This document shows, in pieces, positions 27,100-36,752 of a DNA stretch of 37,154 bases. The first letter of the stretch is position 1, and each line of letters opens with the position of its first letter. Location: assembly GCA_938082545.1 (NCBI GenBank), contig CALKCL010000033.1:1-37154 (forward strand), given 5' to 3'. This DNA comes from an uncultured Gammaproteobacteria bacterium (lineage in GTDB: Bacteria > Pseudomonadota > Gammaproteobacteria > Ga0077536). The notes beneath the pieces were generated by a model that ran no database searches, was not told where the DNA came from, and saw only the letters and a program-made list of their open reading frames with translations. The translations under genes were made by a program, and so were the position numbers.

Positions 27100-28088
27100 C
27101 GACTCTTGTAACTGGTGCAACTGGCTTCCTCGGAAATGCAGTAGCGAGAGCGCTCTTAAGTAAAGGGGTCTCTTTAAAGATACTCAAGCGGGTGTCGAGT
27201 GATACTCGAACGATCTCTGACTTAGATGTTCCGGTTGTTAATGGGGACCTCCAAGATGGTGACTCGCTAGAACGCGCGTTACGAGGATGCGACACTCTCT
27301 ACCATGTTGCAGCCGACTATAGGTTATGGGTTAAAAATCACGATGAACTGTACGCTAACAACGTAGTAGGAACAGAAAACATTATGCGTGCCGCAATGCG
27401 AGCAGGCGTTAGTAAGATCATTTATACCAGCAGTGTCGCAACTATCGGCTTAATGGATGATGGAACTTCATCTTACGAAGACACGCCTTCAAATCTTAAG
27501 GATATGATTGGTCACTACAAACGTTCAAAATTTTTAGCTGAAAAAGTTGTTGATCGTCTTGTCGTGGAGGAAAATCTGCCCGCTGTCATTGTGAACCCAT
27601 CTACACCGATCGGACCACGTGATCCTAAACCGACTCCTACAGGAAGAATCATACGAGATGCCGCCAATCGTCGCATGCCTGCATACATTGATACGGGACT
27701 TAATGTCGCTCATGTAGATGATGTAGCAAAAGGACATTTGCTGGCTTACGATAAAGGCCAAATTGGACGAAGGTATATTCTTGGCGGCGAAAACCAAACT
27801 CTAAAAGAGATCCTCGACATCGTTGCCACATACTGTAACCATCCCCCCCCTCGACTAAGAATCCCTAGAGCGATTGTCTACCCCATTGCATTTGCCTCCG
27901 AGCTTTGGGCCGGCTTGACTAATGGCGCGGAACCGCAAGCCACAATTGATGGGTTAAGGATGGCTGCGCATAAAATGTTCTTTTCATCGGCACGAGCCTC
28001 TAAAGAACTTGGCTATAGTGCGCGCCCTGCAAAAATAGCCATTCATGATTCATTAGAGTGGTTCCGAAAAATGAAAATGATAGGTTGA
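27096..28088 (+). CDS. hpnA: Hopanoid-associated sugar epimerase/dehydratase, HpnA
   Basis: An extended short-chain dehydrogenase of 330 residues. The NAD(P) loop GATGFLG is at residues 7-13, the catalytic Tyr141-xxx-Lys145 in GHYKRSKF, and VVNPSTPIGPRDPKPTPTGR follows, as in HpnA proteins. HpnA is thought to act on the side chain or sugar of bacteriohopanepolyols, possibly epimerising or oxidising it; the reaction is not firmly established. It ends the five-gene operon (ATGA overlap with the CAP gene) and is convergent, 9 bases away, with an HpnL-like gene. Confidence 0.88.
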   Translation: MTTLVTGATGFLGNAVARALLSKGVSLKILKRVSSDTRTISDLDVPVVNGDLQDGDSLERALRGCDTLYHVAADYRLWVKNHDELYANNVVGTENIMRAAMRAGVSKIIYTSSVATIGLMDDGTSSYEDTPSNLKDMIGHYKRSKFLAEKVVDRLVVEENLPAVIVNPSTPIGPRDPKPTPTGRIIRDAANRRMPAYIDTGLNVAHVDDVAKGHLLAYDKGQIGRRYILGGENQTLKEILDIVATYCNHPPPRLRIPRAIVYPIAFASELWAGLTNGAEPQATIDGLRMAAHKMFFSSARASKELGYSARPAKIAIHDSLEWFRKMKMIG

Positions 28089-28097
28089 ACGAAAGAA

Positions 28098-29108
28098 CTA
28101 AAGCTCTTTAAGATCTAATTTTGGCATTGTGCTCGGCCTGACTGAGTAAAATATCGCTAATAAAAAGCTTACTGCTAACCAAATCAGCTCTCTAAATCGT
28201 CTGATGAGAGCCACTGCCAAACCTGCAGACGACACCCCAGTAAGGGCACCTACGACAATAAAAAATGTCCCTTCTTGAGTACCCAGCCCTGCCGGTATGA
28301 AAAATGTGATCGTACGGACTAATTGGACAAGGCTTTCTATAATAAACACATCCACAAGGGACAACGGATAGCCAATAAGATGCAAGATCACAAAAACCTC
28401 AACAATGCCAATTAACCAGTTAGCCATAGCTGCCAAGCAAGCGACACCGAAACGCAAACCATGCTCCCGATAGAAAACATCAAACCTTTTGTCTATATCC
28501 TCTACTGTACTAAAAGCTTTTTGTAATAATCCAGCAAATCGATTGCTTGAAATTTTGCCCACTACATATGATGAGAAACGAAAATACTGCATCATAAAAA
28601 AAACAATGGAGGAGAATATTATAAAAATCAATCCGCCTAGCGCAATATTTTTCTCCTCCCCAGCGAATGCAGAACTTTGAAAAAGAAAGATGACACCCAC
28701 GGAACCAAAAATAGATAACGCGAACATACTTGCTGTTTTCGCAATAACCAGCGAGGATGCTGAATCTCTAATGGGGATCGCCCAATTCGATTTCAACAAC
28801 CACGCCTTAATAGGTTCTCCTCCTAAAGAGGCAGTCGGCGTAAGGTTATTATAGGCTTCACCGATCATCCGGACCACATAGAGACGACCAAACCAAAGGA
28901 TTGTCAGCGGGATCTTCGGCATAGTGATTTGCCAGCTCAGAACATCGGCCCCGAAGTACAGACTATAAACGATAAGAATTAAAGCAACCCCAAAGAACCC
29001 AATAGTAGAAATGTGCTGCACTAATTGGGCCAAGTCAGTCTGGTAAGTAACCGTTACCAGCAACCCGATACCTAATAATAAAAATAGAAACTTAATAATT
29101 TTTGACAT
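28098..29108 (-). CDS. Flippase-like membrane protein, UPF0104 / HpnL-like
   Basis: A 336-residue polytopic protein with about eight hydrophobic helices, resembling the lysylphosphatidylglycerol-synthase transmembrane domain (UPF0104) and the HpnL membrane proteins often linked to hopanoid genes. Visible are SLGGEPIKAWLL (conserved GGEP near the first third), FVILHLIGYPLS, and VQLVRTITFFIPAGLGTQEG with the family's PAGLGxQE loop. There is no catalytic lysyltransferase domain, so a lipid-flipping or lipid-transport role is more likely. The ATG at 29108 and a TTG four codons upstream are both without a clear ribosome site. Lying between the hopanoid and phosphonate operons, it could export the product of either. 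Confidence 0.78.
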   Translation of the reverse strand: MSKIIKFLFLLLGIGLLVTVTYQTDLAQLVQHISTIGFFGVALILIVYSLYFGADVLSWQITMPKIPLTILWFGRLYVVRMIGEAYNNLTPTASLGGEPIKAWLLKSNWAIPIRDSASSLVIAKTASMFALSIFGSVGVIFLFQSSAFAGEEKNIALGGLIFIIFSSIVFFMMQYFRFSSYVVGKISSNRFAGLLQKAFSTVEDIDKRFDVFYREHGLRFGVACLAAMANWLIGIVEVFVILHLIGYPLSLVDVFIIESLVQLVRTITFFIPAGLGTQEGTFFIVVGALTGVSSAGLAVALIRRFRELIWLAVSFLLAIFYSVRPSTMPKLDLKEL

Positions 29109-29259
29109 TTTATTAGCCAATTCTGTGGTTACGGATTGTCGGACTATGGCATAATTAGCGAACGCTCAGCAAATTACACTATAAAAAACAGGCTCTCTTT
29201 GTCTGGGGAAGTCCTTTCCACAGATTAGTGCCGCTGGATAAAAGGTAGTTTAACGTCAT

Positions 29260-30012
29260 ATGACTGTCGCTAGTTACAAATCGGCTGATGAAATCGACCC
29301 TTTAAATCGATTGAGTAGCATACAAGCCAACAGCTCACAGACTGAATTTCGAACAAACGACGAGTTTATGAAAATAGACAATTTTTTACCTCACTCTCTT
29401 CTGTGCTCTATGCAAGAGATTCTACCTCAACTCGAACCATACATTCACAGGAGTTTTATACCTAAACACAAAAAAGGGGGGAGCATCTCGAGATTTGATT
29501 TAGCGCAGAATGCCCCAATATTCGGCTCTGTCTACACTTCAGCATCACTCAGGAACTTCTTAAGTTCTATAGTCGGTAAATCACTCATATACTGTCCTGA
29601 GAACGATCCTCATGCCTATGCTCTATATTCCTATGACCGAGAGGGGGACCATATTGGATTTCATTACGACAAATCATACTATAGAGGTTCTCGATATACC
29701 TGTCTGATAGGCCTCGTAGACGAATCTTGCTGTGCGCTCGAATACGAGCTGTTCAGCAAAGACGATTGTAAGGAAACTGTAATGCATAGCACGAAAATTT
29801 CACCCGGTTCTCTCGTTTTTTTTAATGGCGATAATATTCGACATCGAGTTACACCGGCCAAACCGGGAGATAAGCGTACCGTATTGACGCTTGAGTACCT
29901 TACGGATACGAGTATTTCAAACTTTGGACATTTCTACGGACAGCTGAAAGACGCATTCGCATATTTCGGCGTTGGCAACACTCTGGCGCGCCTACTTAAG
30001 AAGGCACAGTGA
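29260..30012 (+). CDS. Fe(II)/2-oxoglutarate-dependent oxygenase
   Basis: A 250-residue oxygenase. The metal triad is His135-x-Asp137 (GFHYDKSYY) and His195 (NIRHRVTP), with Arg206 in DKRTVLTLEYL placed to bind 2-oxoglutarate. The cupin-like core runs from about residue 105 to 220, and the HYD aspartate means hydroxylation rather than halogenation. The protein resembles the HalD/BesD-like and ArpA-like groups, in which substrates are amino acids and similar small molecules. It leads the phosphonate operon, and the next gene starts within its stop codon (GTGA), so the substrate is probably AEP, a CMP-AEP or a phosphonolipid; hydroxylation at C1 would give 1-hydroxy-AEP. The start ATG has a weak AAAGGT site 12-14 bases upstream. 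Confidence 0.87.
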   Translation: MTVASYKSADEIDPLNRLSSIQANSSQTEFRTNDEFMKIDNFLPHSLLCSMQEILPQLEPYIHRSFIPKHKKGGSISRFDLAQNAPIFGSVYTSASLRNFLSSIVGKSLIYCPENDPHAYALYSYDREGDHIGFHYDKSYYRGSRYTCLIGLVDESCCALEYELFSKDDCKETVMHSTKISPGSLVFFNGDNIRHRVTPAKPGDKRTVLTLEYLTDTSISNFGHFYGQLKDAFAYFGVGNTLARLLKKAQ

Positions 30013-30752
30013 AGGCTATAATACTGGCCGCAGGAGTTGGGAATCGCATTAGCTCTGCGCATGCGACTGCAAAGTGTCTCCTAGAATTTGACGGTACGTC
30101 TCTTCTTGAAAGACACATTCGGGTACTTAGGAAACTAGGAGTAACTGATATCAATCTCTGCCTTGGACACGAGGCACCCGCCGTACTCGAAAGGCTTCAG
30201 CAAAAAGGGTTGACGGATATATCTCATAAGCGCAACCCTTTATACAATTTGGGATCGATTGTTAGTCTTTGGAGTATGCGAGATGTTTTGTGCGATAGTA
30301 CCAGTGATGTTTTAGTTATGGATGCTGATGTCTTATATCATCCTGAGATATTATCTCGGCTAATCCACAGCCCTTCTAAAGATTGCTTCTTAATTGACCG
30401 TCATTACATAGACGGAGATGAGCCCGTAAAAATATGCATAGAGAATGAGAAAATTGTGGAATTCAGAAAAAAAATAGACCCTAGCCTGGTATATGACCGA
30501 ATCGGAGAGTCAGTCGGTTTCTTCAAATTTTGCGCAAGTACTGCGGCAAGACTGAAAGAAATTATCGCTGCATTTATTGAAGCTGGTATGGAATCTCAAC
30601 CGCATGAAGAAGCGCTGCGAGAACTTGCGATAAATACAGACTATAATATAGGAGTGGAGGACATAACCGGACTCCCTTGGATAGAAATAGATTACCCCGA
30701 GGATATTGAGCGAGCTTCACATGAAATATTGCCTAAAATAAATGTCACTTAA
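30009..30752 (+). CDS. Nucleotidyltransferase, candidate AEP cytidylyltransferase (PntC-like)
   Basis: A 247-residue sugar-phosphate-type nucleotidyltransferase. The nucleotide loop LAAGVGNR is at residues 6-13 with Lys22 just after; the first metal Asp is in VMDAD (103-107), [15 protein letters not shown] (76-90) matches the choline/phosphonate cytidylyltransferase-type loop, and [13 protein letters not shown] (224-236) carries the second metal Asp. Related enzymes (LicC, PntC) activate phosphocholine or AEP as the CMP ester. The neighbours all make AEP, so AEP is the best substrate guess. GTG start overlaps the oxygenase stop; the end overlaps the PEP mutase gene by 11 bases. Its signature residues are intact, unlike those of the domain fused to PEP mutase. 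Confidence 0.85.
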   Translation: MKAIILAAGVGNRISSAHATAKCLLEFDGTSLLERHIRVLRKLGVTDINLCLGHEAPAVLERLQQKGLTDISHKRNPLYNLGSIVSLWSMRDVLCDSTSDVLVMDADVLYHPEILSRLIHSPSKDCFLIDRHYIDGDEPVKICIENEKIVEFRKKIDPSLVYDRIGESVGFFKFCASTAARLKEIIAAFIEAGMESQPHEEALRELAINTDYNIGVEDITGLPWIEIDYPEDIERASHEILPKINVT

Positions 30753-32388
30753 TCAACAAAAAACAAATACCTCAAAGCTGAAAGCTCTCCTGCTCTCGGA
30801 CAACCTCGAATTCATTTTAGAAGCACACAATGGAATAAGCGCACGAATCGCAGAAGAAGCAGGCTTTCGTGGAATATGGGCCAGTGGCCTTGCCTTATCG
30901 GCTCAATACGGCGTTAGAGATAACAACGAAGCCAGTTGGACTCAGGTGGTCGATATGGTCGAATTTATGGTCGACGCCTGTAATATCCCAATTCTTTTGG
31001 ATGGTGACACTGGGTATGGAAATTTCAACAATATGCGTCGTCTGGTTCGAAAGCTGGAACAACGTGGAGTATCTGGGGTATGCATAGAAGATAAATTATT
31101 CCCTAAGACGAATAGCTTTATTTCGGGAGAGAGACAAGAGCTTGCAGATATAGATGAATTTTGTGGGAAAATTGCGGCAGGCAAAGACTCTCAAACAGAT
31201 GATGATTTTTGTGTTGTAGCCCGCGTCGAGGCGTATATCGCCGGTTGGAATACAGCAGAAGCACTGCGAAGAGCAGAGGCATATAGGAAGGCAGGAGCCG
31301 ATGCAATATTAATTCATAGCGCTCACTCCGAAGCTGATCAAATCATCGAATTTGCCCATGAATGGGCTGGCAGAGCTCCACTTGTAATAGTCCCTACAAA
31401 GTACTACAGCACCCCTACGAAAGTCTTTCGAGACGCAAAGATAAACCTTGTGATTTGGGCCAACCATTTAATTAGAAGCTCAGTGACCGCAATGCAGGAT
31501 ACCGCCAGAAAGATTCAATTAAAAGAAAATTTAGTCGAAGTAGAAGACGACATCGCGACTGTAAAAGAAATTTTTCGCTTGCAAGGGGCTGACGAGTTGC
31601 AAGCAGCAGAAAAACAGTATTTCTTAGGCACAAAAAGAGACTTAAAAGCCATCCTACTCGCTGCCGCGCAAGGTTCTGGTTTGGAAAATCTGACTGCAGA
31701 CCGACCAAAAGTAATGTTGCCCGTTAACGGCAAGCCTTTACTCAGCAGACTTATAGATCAATTCAAGAAATATGGGATAGACAATCTTACTGTAGTGGGT
31801 GGCTACAAACATGAAACTATCCCTTCTAAAAAAATAGAACTGATTGTCAATGATTTGCACGCGACAACTGGAGAGTTGACATCTCTATTATGCGCAAAAA
31901 AGAGTTTCTCCGATGATATGGTGCTTATGTATGGTGATGTCTTATTCCGAGGGTATGTACTCAGAAGTCTTGTAGAGTCTGATCGTGAAATAACTGTTAT
32001 TGTAGACTCCCAAATGCTGGAATCATCTACACATGAGACTCCAGATTATGCCTATTGTAGCGGACCAGATGACCGGTCTTTATGGGGCCAAGACATTCTT
32101 CTCCAGCAGATCAGTGATCAGTCTTGTACAGAGAATTCAAGCTCCGATGGACGCTGGATCGGCATGATGCGAGTCCATGGAGAAGGCAGGAAATGGATAG
32201 AAGAAGCTTTAGAACAGCTGTCAGAAAACAATAAATTTCCTTCGTTTGATATGAAAGAACTATTAAATAAACTTGTATTAAATGGTCGTCCCATTCGTGT
32301 GATATACATTCATGGTCATTGGATAAATGTGAATTCCTTGCATGACCTCGAGCGTGCTAGCGAATTTGCCGCAAACAACGCAAAATAG
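30742..32388 (+). CDS. pepM: Phosphoenolpyruvate mutase fused to a nucleotidyltransferase domain
   Basis: Residues about 11-295 are PEP mutase, which turns PEP into phosphonopyruvate, the first step of nearly all phosphonate synthesis: the active-site aspartates are in LLDGDTG (85-91), and the signature [10 protein letters not shown] (116-125) fits EDKxxxxxNS exactly. Residues about 302-545 form a nucleotidyltransferase-like domain, but its nucleotide loop reads LAAAQGSG (no Gly and Arg where GxGxR is expected) and the late metal motif reads WINVN (Asn in place of Asp); an Asp is present in YGDVLF. The fused domain may therefore be altered or inactive, with the separate gene just upstream doing the work. 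PepM-nucleotidyltransferase fusions are known in other bacteria; the motif changes could also be specific to that subfamily. Confidence 0.93.
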   Translation: MSLNQQKTNTSKLKALLLSDNLEFILEAHNGISARIAEEAGFRGIWASGLALSAQYGVRDNNEASWTQVVDMVEFMVDACNIPILLDGDTGYGNFNNMRRLVRKLEQRGVSGVCIEDKLFPKTNSFISGERQELADIDEFCGKIAAGKDSQTDDDFCVVARVEAYIAGWNTAEALRRAEAYRKAGADAILIHSAHSEADQIIEFAHEWAGRAPLVIVPTKYYSTPTKVFRDAKINLVIWANHLIRSSVTAMQDTARKIQLKENLVEVEDDIATVKEIFRLQGADELQAAEKQYFLGTKRDLKAILLAAAQGSGLENLTADRPKVMLPVNGKPLLSRLIDQFKKYGIDNLTVVGGYKHETIPSKKIELIVNDLHATTGELTSLLCAKKSFSDDMVLMYGDVLFRGYVLRSLVESDREITVIVDSQMLESSTHETPDYAYCSGPDDRSLWGQDILLQQISDQSCTENSSSDGRWIGMMRVHGEGRKWIEEALEQLSENNKFPSFDMKELLNKLVLNGRPIRVIYIHGHWINVNSLHDLERASEFAANNAK

Positions 32389-32399
32389 GGCCCTAATAC

Positions 32400-33539
32400 G
32401 TGATACGAGCAGAAGAGTTTATATTGCCGCTAAAAAATCAAGGGTATGATTGGTACGCAGGAGTGCCATGCTCTTTTTTAACCCCACTAATAAACTATGT
32501 AATCAGCGCAAGTTCGCTCAATTATGTTTCAGCCGCGAATGAAGGCGATGCGGTAGCTATCGCAGCAGGCGCTTCTATAGGCGGCAAGAAAAGTGTTGCC
32601 TTAATGCAAAACTCAGGGCTCGGTAATGCTATTAGCCCGCTCACCTCTCTCATTCATACTTTTAAGATCCCTGTGTTGATCATCTGTACTCATCGAGGTG
32701 AACCTGGCCTAAAGGACGAACCACAACATGAACTGATGGGCAATATCACAAAAGAGTTATTCGATTGTATTGGCATAGGCTATGAGAGTTTCCCCCAAGC
32801 AACTCAGGAAATTAATTCAACCCTAGCCAACATCTCGCAAAGCATAGAAGAAAAACGTGAATCCTACTCTTTAATTATGCAAAAAGGATCGGTGGCGAAC
32901 TTTAATCTGAAAAATCAACTCCCAAACAAGAAACAAAATACTTTTTACCACAGTGATGAAAATATTGACGTTACTGCACTAACGAGAAACCAAGTTTTGC
33001 AATCGGTAGTAAAGACCACTCAACAAACGAATACCGTCGTCATAGCCACTACCGGATATACCGGCCGCGAGCTTTACTCTATCGCCGATCTCCCGAATTA
33101 TTTCTATATGGTCGGATCTATGGGGTGCGCTTCCTCGCTTGGTCTGGGATTAGCGCTTAGTCGGCCTGATTTAAAAGTACTAGTCATAGACGGTGATGGG
33201 GCCGCCCTAATGCGACTGGGTAATCTTGCAACCGCAGGGGCATACAATCCACCTAACTTTTCTCATTTGTTACTAGACAACGAAGCGCATGACTCTACTG
33301 GTGGCCAAGCGACTGTTTCTAAAGATACCCAGTTTGATGGAATAGCTGTTGCCTGCGGTTACTCTAATGTCTGGCGTAGTAATAAATTAGAAGTTTTATA
33401 TGACTTCCTAACTGAGCCCGACAGTGGTGGCGCTCGGTTCATGCATATGAAAATCCAAACTGGAGTGCCAAAAGATCTCCCTCGGCCTACAATAGCTCCA
33501 TCAGATGTTTTAGTCCGTCTCAAAAGCCATATTGGATAG
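32400..33539 (+). CDS. ppd: Phosphonopyruvate decarboxylase
   Basis: A thiamine-diphosphate enzyme that decarboxylates phosphonopyruvate to phosphonoacetaldehyde, making the PepM reaction irreversible. At 379 residues it is a typical single-chain Ppd. AANEGDAVAIAAGASIGG (about 45-62) holds the catalytic Glu of the PYR domain, and VIDGDGAALMRLGNLATAGA (262-281) is the ThDP/Mg site (GDG...N) of the PP domain. The GTG start is 11 bases after the pepM stop. It lies in the order oxygenase-nucleotidyltransferase-pepM-ppd-transaminase, so it is probably co-transcribed. Confidence 0.93.
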   Translation: MIRAEEFILPLKNQGYDWYAGVPCSFLTPLINYVISASSLNYVSAANEGDAVAIAAGASIGGKKSVALMQNSGLGNAISPLTSLIHTFKIPVLIICTHRGEPGLKDEPQHELMGNITKELFDCIGIGYESFPQATQEINSTLANISQSIEEKRESYSLIMQKGSVANFNLKNQLPNKKQNTFYHSDENIDVTALTRNQVLQSVVKTTQQTNTVVIATTGYTGRELYSIADLPNYFYMVGSMGCASSLGLGLALSRPDLKVLVIDGDGAALMRLGNLATAGAYNPPNFSHLLLDNEAHDSTGGQATVSKDTQFDGIAVACGYSNVWRSNKLEVLYDFLTEPDSGGARFMHMKIQTGVPKDLPRPTIAPSDVLVRLKSHIG

Positions 33540-33575
33540 AACAATAACTCAGCACTTATAAGGATAAGAGGCATA

Positions 33576-34649
33576 GTGAAACAGATTCTTTTAAACCCTG
33601 GACCAGTAACACTTAGCCAACGAGTGCGAGACGCTCTACAAAGGCAAGATCTTTGTCACAGAGAAATCGAGTTCTCTAACCTGCAGCGAAATATTAGGCA
33701 AAAAATTCTTGCGACATATACGCTCGATAACAAAACTTGGGCAAGTATTTTATTGACTGGGTCAGGAACCGCGGCCGTAGAAGCCATGCTTGTAAGCTGC
33801 GTTCCTCCGAGTGGAAAGATCCTGATCTTAGAAAATGGCGTTTATGGCGAGCGTATGACCAAAATTGCTGTCGCGCATAATATAGATTATGAGAAGCTCA
33901 GTACAGGATGGGATCAAGTAATCTCACTGAAAAAGCTTGATAAAGCACTTGAGCAATCTCGATACTCACATGTAGCGATAGTCCATCACGAAACTACCAC
34001 TGGACGCCTAAATGATATTTCAGCGATTTCCGAAGTGTGCCGCAAGCATAGGGTACGCGTGTTGATGGATGGTGTAAGTAGTTTTGGGGGGGAAAATATA
34101 GACTTCGAAAAGTGGGAACTTGATGCCTGTGCCGCCACAGCGAACAAGTGCCTACATGGTGTACCAGGAACAGCTTTCGTTGTTGCCCGACGAGTACTTT
34201 TTCAAACAACCCACCCTGCAAAATCAGTTTACCTGGACCTAGCTCAGTACCTTGTTAAGCAAGATCTAGGTGAAACGCCTTTCACGCAATCGGTGCAATG
34301 CTTCTACGCCTTTGATGAGGCGATGAACGAGTTTTTAGAGCAAGGGGGCTGGCAAGCTCGACATAAGTTGTTTTCTAGCCGAATGTCAAAGGTGCAGAAA
34401 AAGTTGCTCTCTTTCGGGATAAAACCGTTAATAGAACTATCTGAATCTTCGTGCGTTCTCAACACGTTCCAACTGCCAGTAGGCAAGGTATATCAACATT
34501 TACACGATGAACTGAAGTCGCTTGGCTTCATTATCTACGCAGGCCAAGGACACTTTTCAACCAAGGTTTTCAGATTATCTCTGATGGGTGCAATCTCTGA
34601 AAATGATATGAGCAGGCTCATGGAAGCCTTAATTAAGACTCTAAGATAG
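33576..34649 (+). CDS. phnW: 2-aminoethylphosphonate transaminase
   Basis: A class V PLP aminotransferase of 357 residues that interconverts phosphonoacetaldehyde and AEP. In a synthesis operon the direction is amination to AEP. Signature LLNPGPVTLSQRVRDAL (5-21) is diagnostic; TGSGTAAVEAML (61-72) binds the PLP phosphate, MDGVSSFGG (164-172) holds the PLP-ring Asp, and Lys191 in TANKCLHG is the Schiff-base lysine. The GTG start has AGAGG 5 bases upstream. PhnX and other degradation genes are absent nearby, supporting synthesis. It is the last gene of the operon and is convergent with dxs, 14 bases away. Confidence 0.93.
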   Translation: MKQILLNPGPVTLSQRVRDALQRQDLCHREIEFSNLQRNIRQKILATYTLDNKTWASILLTGSGTAAVEAMLVSCVPPSGKILILENGVYGERMTKIAVAHNIDYEKLSTGWDQVISLKKLDKALEQSRYSHVAIVHHETTTGRLNDISAISEVCRKHRVRVLMDGVSSFGGENIDFEKWELDACAATANKCLHGVPGTAFVVARRVLFQTTHPAKSVYLDLAQYLVKQDLGETPFTQSVQCFYAFDEAMNEFLEQGGWQARHKLFSSRMSKVQKKLLSFGIKPLIELSESSCVLNTFQLPVGKVYQHLHDELKSLGFIIYAGQGHFSTKVFRLSLMGAISENDMSRLMEALIKTLR

Positions 34650-34663
34650 TCTCCTCAGTAATT

Positions 34664-36520
34664 TCACAACCTCGCTTTTACAAACGCCTCAAAACCTTCT
34701 TCGGTCAAGCCCGCATCCAAGAGCATGTCATCTCGCGATCCATGCTGAATAAGCCTGTCTGGCAGCCCATAGTTTAAAATCTTCAAGTGCCTACCATGTA
34801 AGGCTAAAATTTCATTAACGGCACTACCAGCGCCACCAGCAACCATATTTTCTTCTATTGTTACGAGGATGTCATGAGAACCAGCCATTTCTAAGATCAT
34901 ATCCGTATCGAGCGGCTTAACATAACGCATGTTAACGACTGTAGCGTCTAAACGTTCGCCTACGTTCAACGCGATCTGTAACGTCGTGCCAAAACTTAAC
35001 AAAGCAACTTTAGACCCTTTACGCTTTAAGCTGGCTTTACCTAGGGGTATTGCTGTCATCTGTTGCTCTACTTCTGCACCAGGACCAGTTCCTCGGGGAT
35101 AACGAACAGCCACTGGACTATCCATCATGAACCCCGTGTACAACATTTGTCTGCACTCATTCTCATCGGATGGAGCCATGATCGTCATATTTGGCAAGCA
35201 CCGCAAAATAGATAAGTCATAACATCCATTATGTGTTGGTCCATCTGCACCAACCAAGCCGGCACGGTCTAGGGCAAAAAGAACAGGAAGGTTCTGATTA
35301 CAAACGTCATGCACTACTTGGTCGTAACCTCTCTGCAAAAAGGTTGAGTAAATTGCCACTACGGGTTTAACTCCATCACAGGCCATACCTGCGGCTACAT
35401 TTATACTGTGCTGTTCTGCTATCGCTACATCGAAGTATCTCTTTGGAAATTCTTCTTCAAAACGGACTAGGCCTGAGCCTTCTCTCATCGCAGGAGTAAT
35501 AGCTACTAGTCTCCTATCCTGATCGGCCATATCACAGATCCAATCCCCAAAGATATCACTATAGTTTGGAGCTTTTTTAACGGTAGATTTCTTTATCCCA
35601 ACCTCTGGATCGAAAGGGGAAACACCATGATATTTAATCGGATCAGACTCGGCAGGGGCATAACCTTTACCTTTCTTTGTTATTACATGCAGCAATTGAG
35701 GCCCTGAAAGCTTTTTAATATTTTTTAGAGTAGAAAGTAAAGTTGGCAAATCATGCCCATCTATGGGGCCGATATAGTTAAAACCAAACTCTTCAAATAG
35801 CGTTCCAGGGACAATCAAACCTTTAACATGCTCCTCAGCTCGTCTGGCCAACTCCCAGACGGACGGCATCTGAGACAACATTTTCTTACTTCCTTCTCGC
35901 ACGCTGGTATACAGTTTTCCAGATAGTATTTGCGCAAACCTATTAGAGAGCGCTCCCACATTTGGAGAAATAGACATGTTATTGTCGTTCAAAATAACAA
36001 GTAAATCAGTACCAAGATCTCCGGCATGATTCATTGCCTCAAAAGCTACTCCGGCTGTCATCGCTCCATCCCCGATAACAGCTACCGCACGCCGACCGGA
36101 GCCATCATGCTCTGCAGCTATAGCCATCCCTAGAGCAGCACTTATAGAAGTGCTGGAGTGACCAACTCCAAAAGTATCGTATGGACTCTCATCTCTCTTT
36201 GGAAACGGTGCAAGCCCTTCGTGCTGCCGGATGGTATGCAGTCGATCTTTTCGGCCTGTCAAAATTTTGTGCGGATAAGCTTGATGTCCTACATCCCAGA
36301 CAATCCGATCTTCTGGCGTGTTAAACAAATAATGAAGTGCGATGGTAAGTTCTACAGTTCCTAAACCTGAAGCAAAATGACCGCCGACCTGGCTAACACT
36401 ATTCAAGAGGAACTCTCTAACTTCGGAAGCCAAATCAGTTAACTGATCCTCTGGTAACTTTCTCATACTCTTTGGACTATCTATTTCGTCGAGTAGCGAG
36501 TATTTCTTTCCATTCGTCAT
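34664..36520 (-). CDS. dxs: 1-deoxy-D-xylulose-5-phosphate synthase
   Basis: First enzyme of the MEP isoprenoid pathway, condensing pyruvate and glyceraldehyde 3-phosphate with thiamine diphosphate. The 618-residue protein has the family layout: [20 protein letters not shown] near residue 50, the ThDP site GDGAMTAG...NDNNMSI, and the C-terminal transketolase region with [10 protein letters not shown]. The ATG at 36518-36520 is chosen over a TTG ten codons upstream because the usual Dxs N-terminus fits. It is divergent from hpnH and convergent with phnW. Dxs is often rate-limiting, so its place here fits supply for squalene and hopanoids. Confidence 0.96.
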   Translation of the reverse strand: MTNGKKYSLLDEIDSPKSMRKLPEDQLTDLASEVREFLLNSVSQVGGHFASGLGTVELTIALHYLFNTPEDRIVWDVGHQAYPHKILTGRKDRLHTIRQHEGLAPFPKRDESPYDTFGVGHSSTSISAALGMAIAAEHDGSGRRAVAVIGDGAMTAGVAFEAMNHAGDLGTDLLVILNDNNMSISPNVGALSNRFAQILSGKLYTSVREGSKKMLSQMPSVWELARRAEEHVKGLIVPGTLFEEFGFNYIGPIDGHDLPTLLSTLKNIKKLSGPQLLHVITKKGKGYAPAESDPIKYHGVSPFDPEVGIKKSTVKKAPNYSDIFGDWICDMADQDRRLVAITPAMREGSGLVRFEEEFPKRYFDVAIAEQHSINVAAGMACDGVKPVVAIYSTFLQRGYDQVVHDVCNQNLPVLFALDRAGLVGADGPTHNGCYDLSILRCLPNMTIMAPSDENECRQMLYTGFMMDSPVAVRYPRGTGPGAEVEQQMTAIPLGKASLKRKGSKVALLSFGTTLQIALNVGERLDATVVNMRYVKPLDTDMILEMAGSHDILVTIEENMVAGGAGSAVNEILALHGRHLKILNYGLPDRLIQHGSRDDMLLDAGLTEEGFEAFVKARL

Positions 36521-36752
36521 ATTCTTATTTTTCTCACAATTTGCCAGCAATTACCCTAGGGTGTGAATTATGGAGAGCAGACCGGTTGGTTGCAAGCTAA
36601 CCTTCTTTCTCTCTGAAAGTATTTTAACACTTTTCTCCTGCAACAAAGCTGTACTTTCACACCCTATTACAGTACTCTGCATAGAAATTATAAAAGACAT
36701 CGTAAATACATAATAATCATATACAATTTCTCCGCAAAACTAGGAAAGTCGC
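36521..36752. promoter_or_regulatory. Divergent dxs / hpnH control region with an 11-base inverted repeat
   Basis: TAGGGTGTGAA (36557-36567) and its exact reverse complement TTCACACCCTA (36656-36666) flank about 90 bases between dxs and hpnH. The left arm also overlaps a perfect palindrome ACCCTAGGGT (36553-36562). They could be sites for one regulator shared by both genes, or pair in the dxs leader RNA. No clear -10/-35 pair could be chosen for hpnH. Confidence 0.4.

Noticed and set aside
29260-30012. Halogenase function for the Fe(II)/2OG oxygenase
   Set aside because: The metal motif is HYD; halogenases of this superfamily replace the Asp with Gly or Ala, so hydroxylation is expected.
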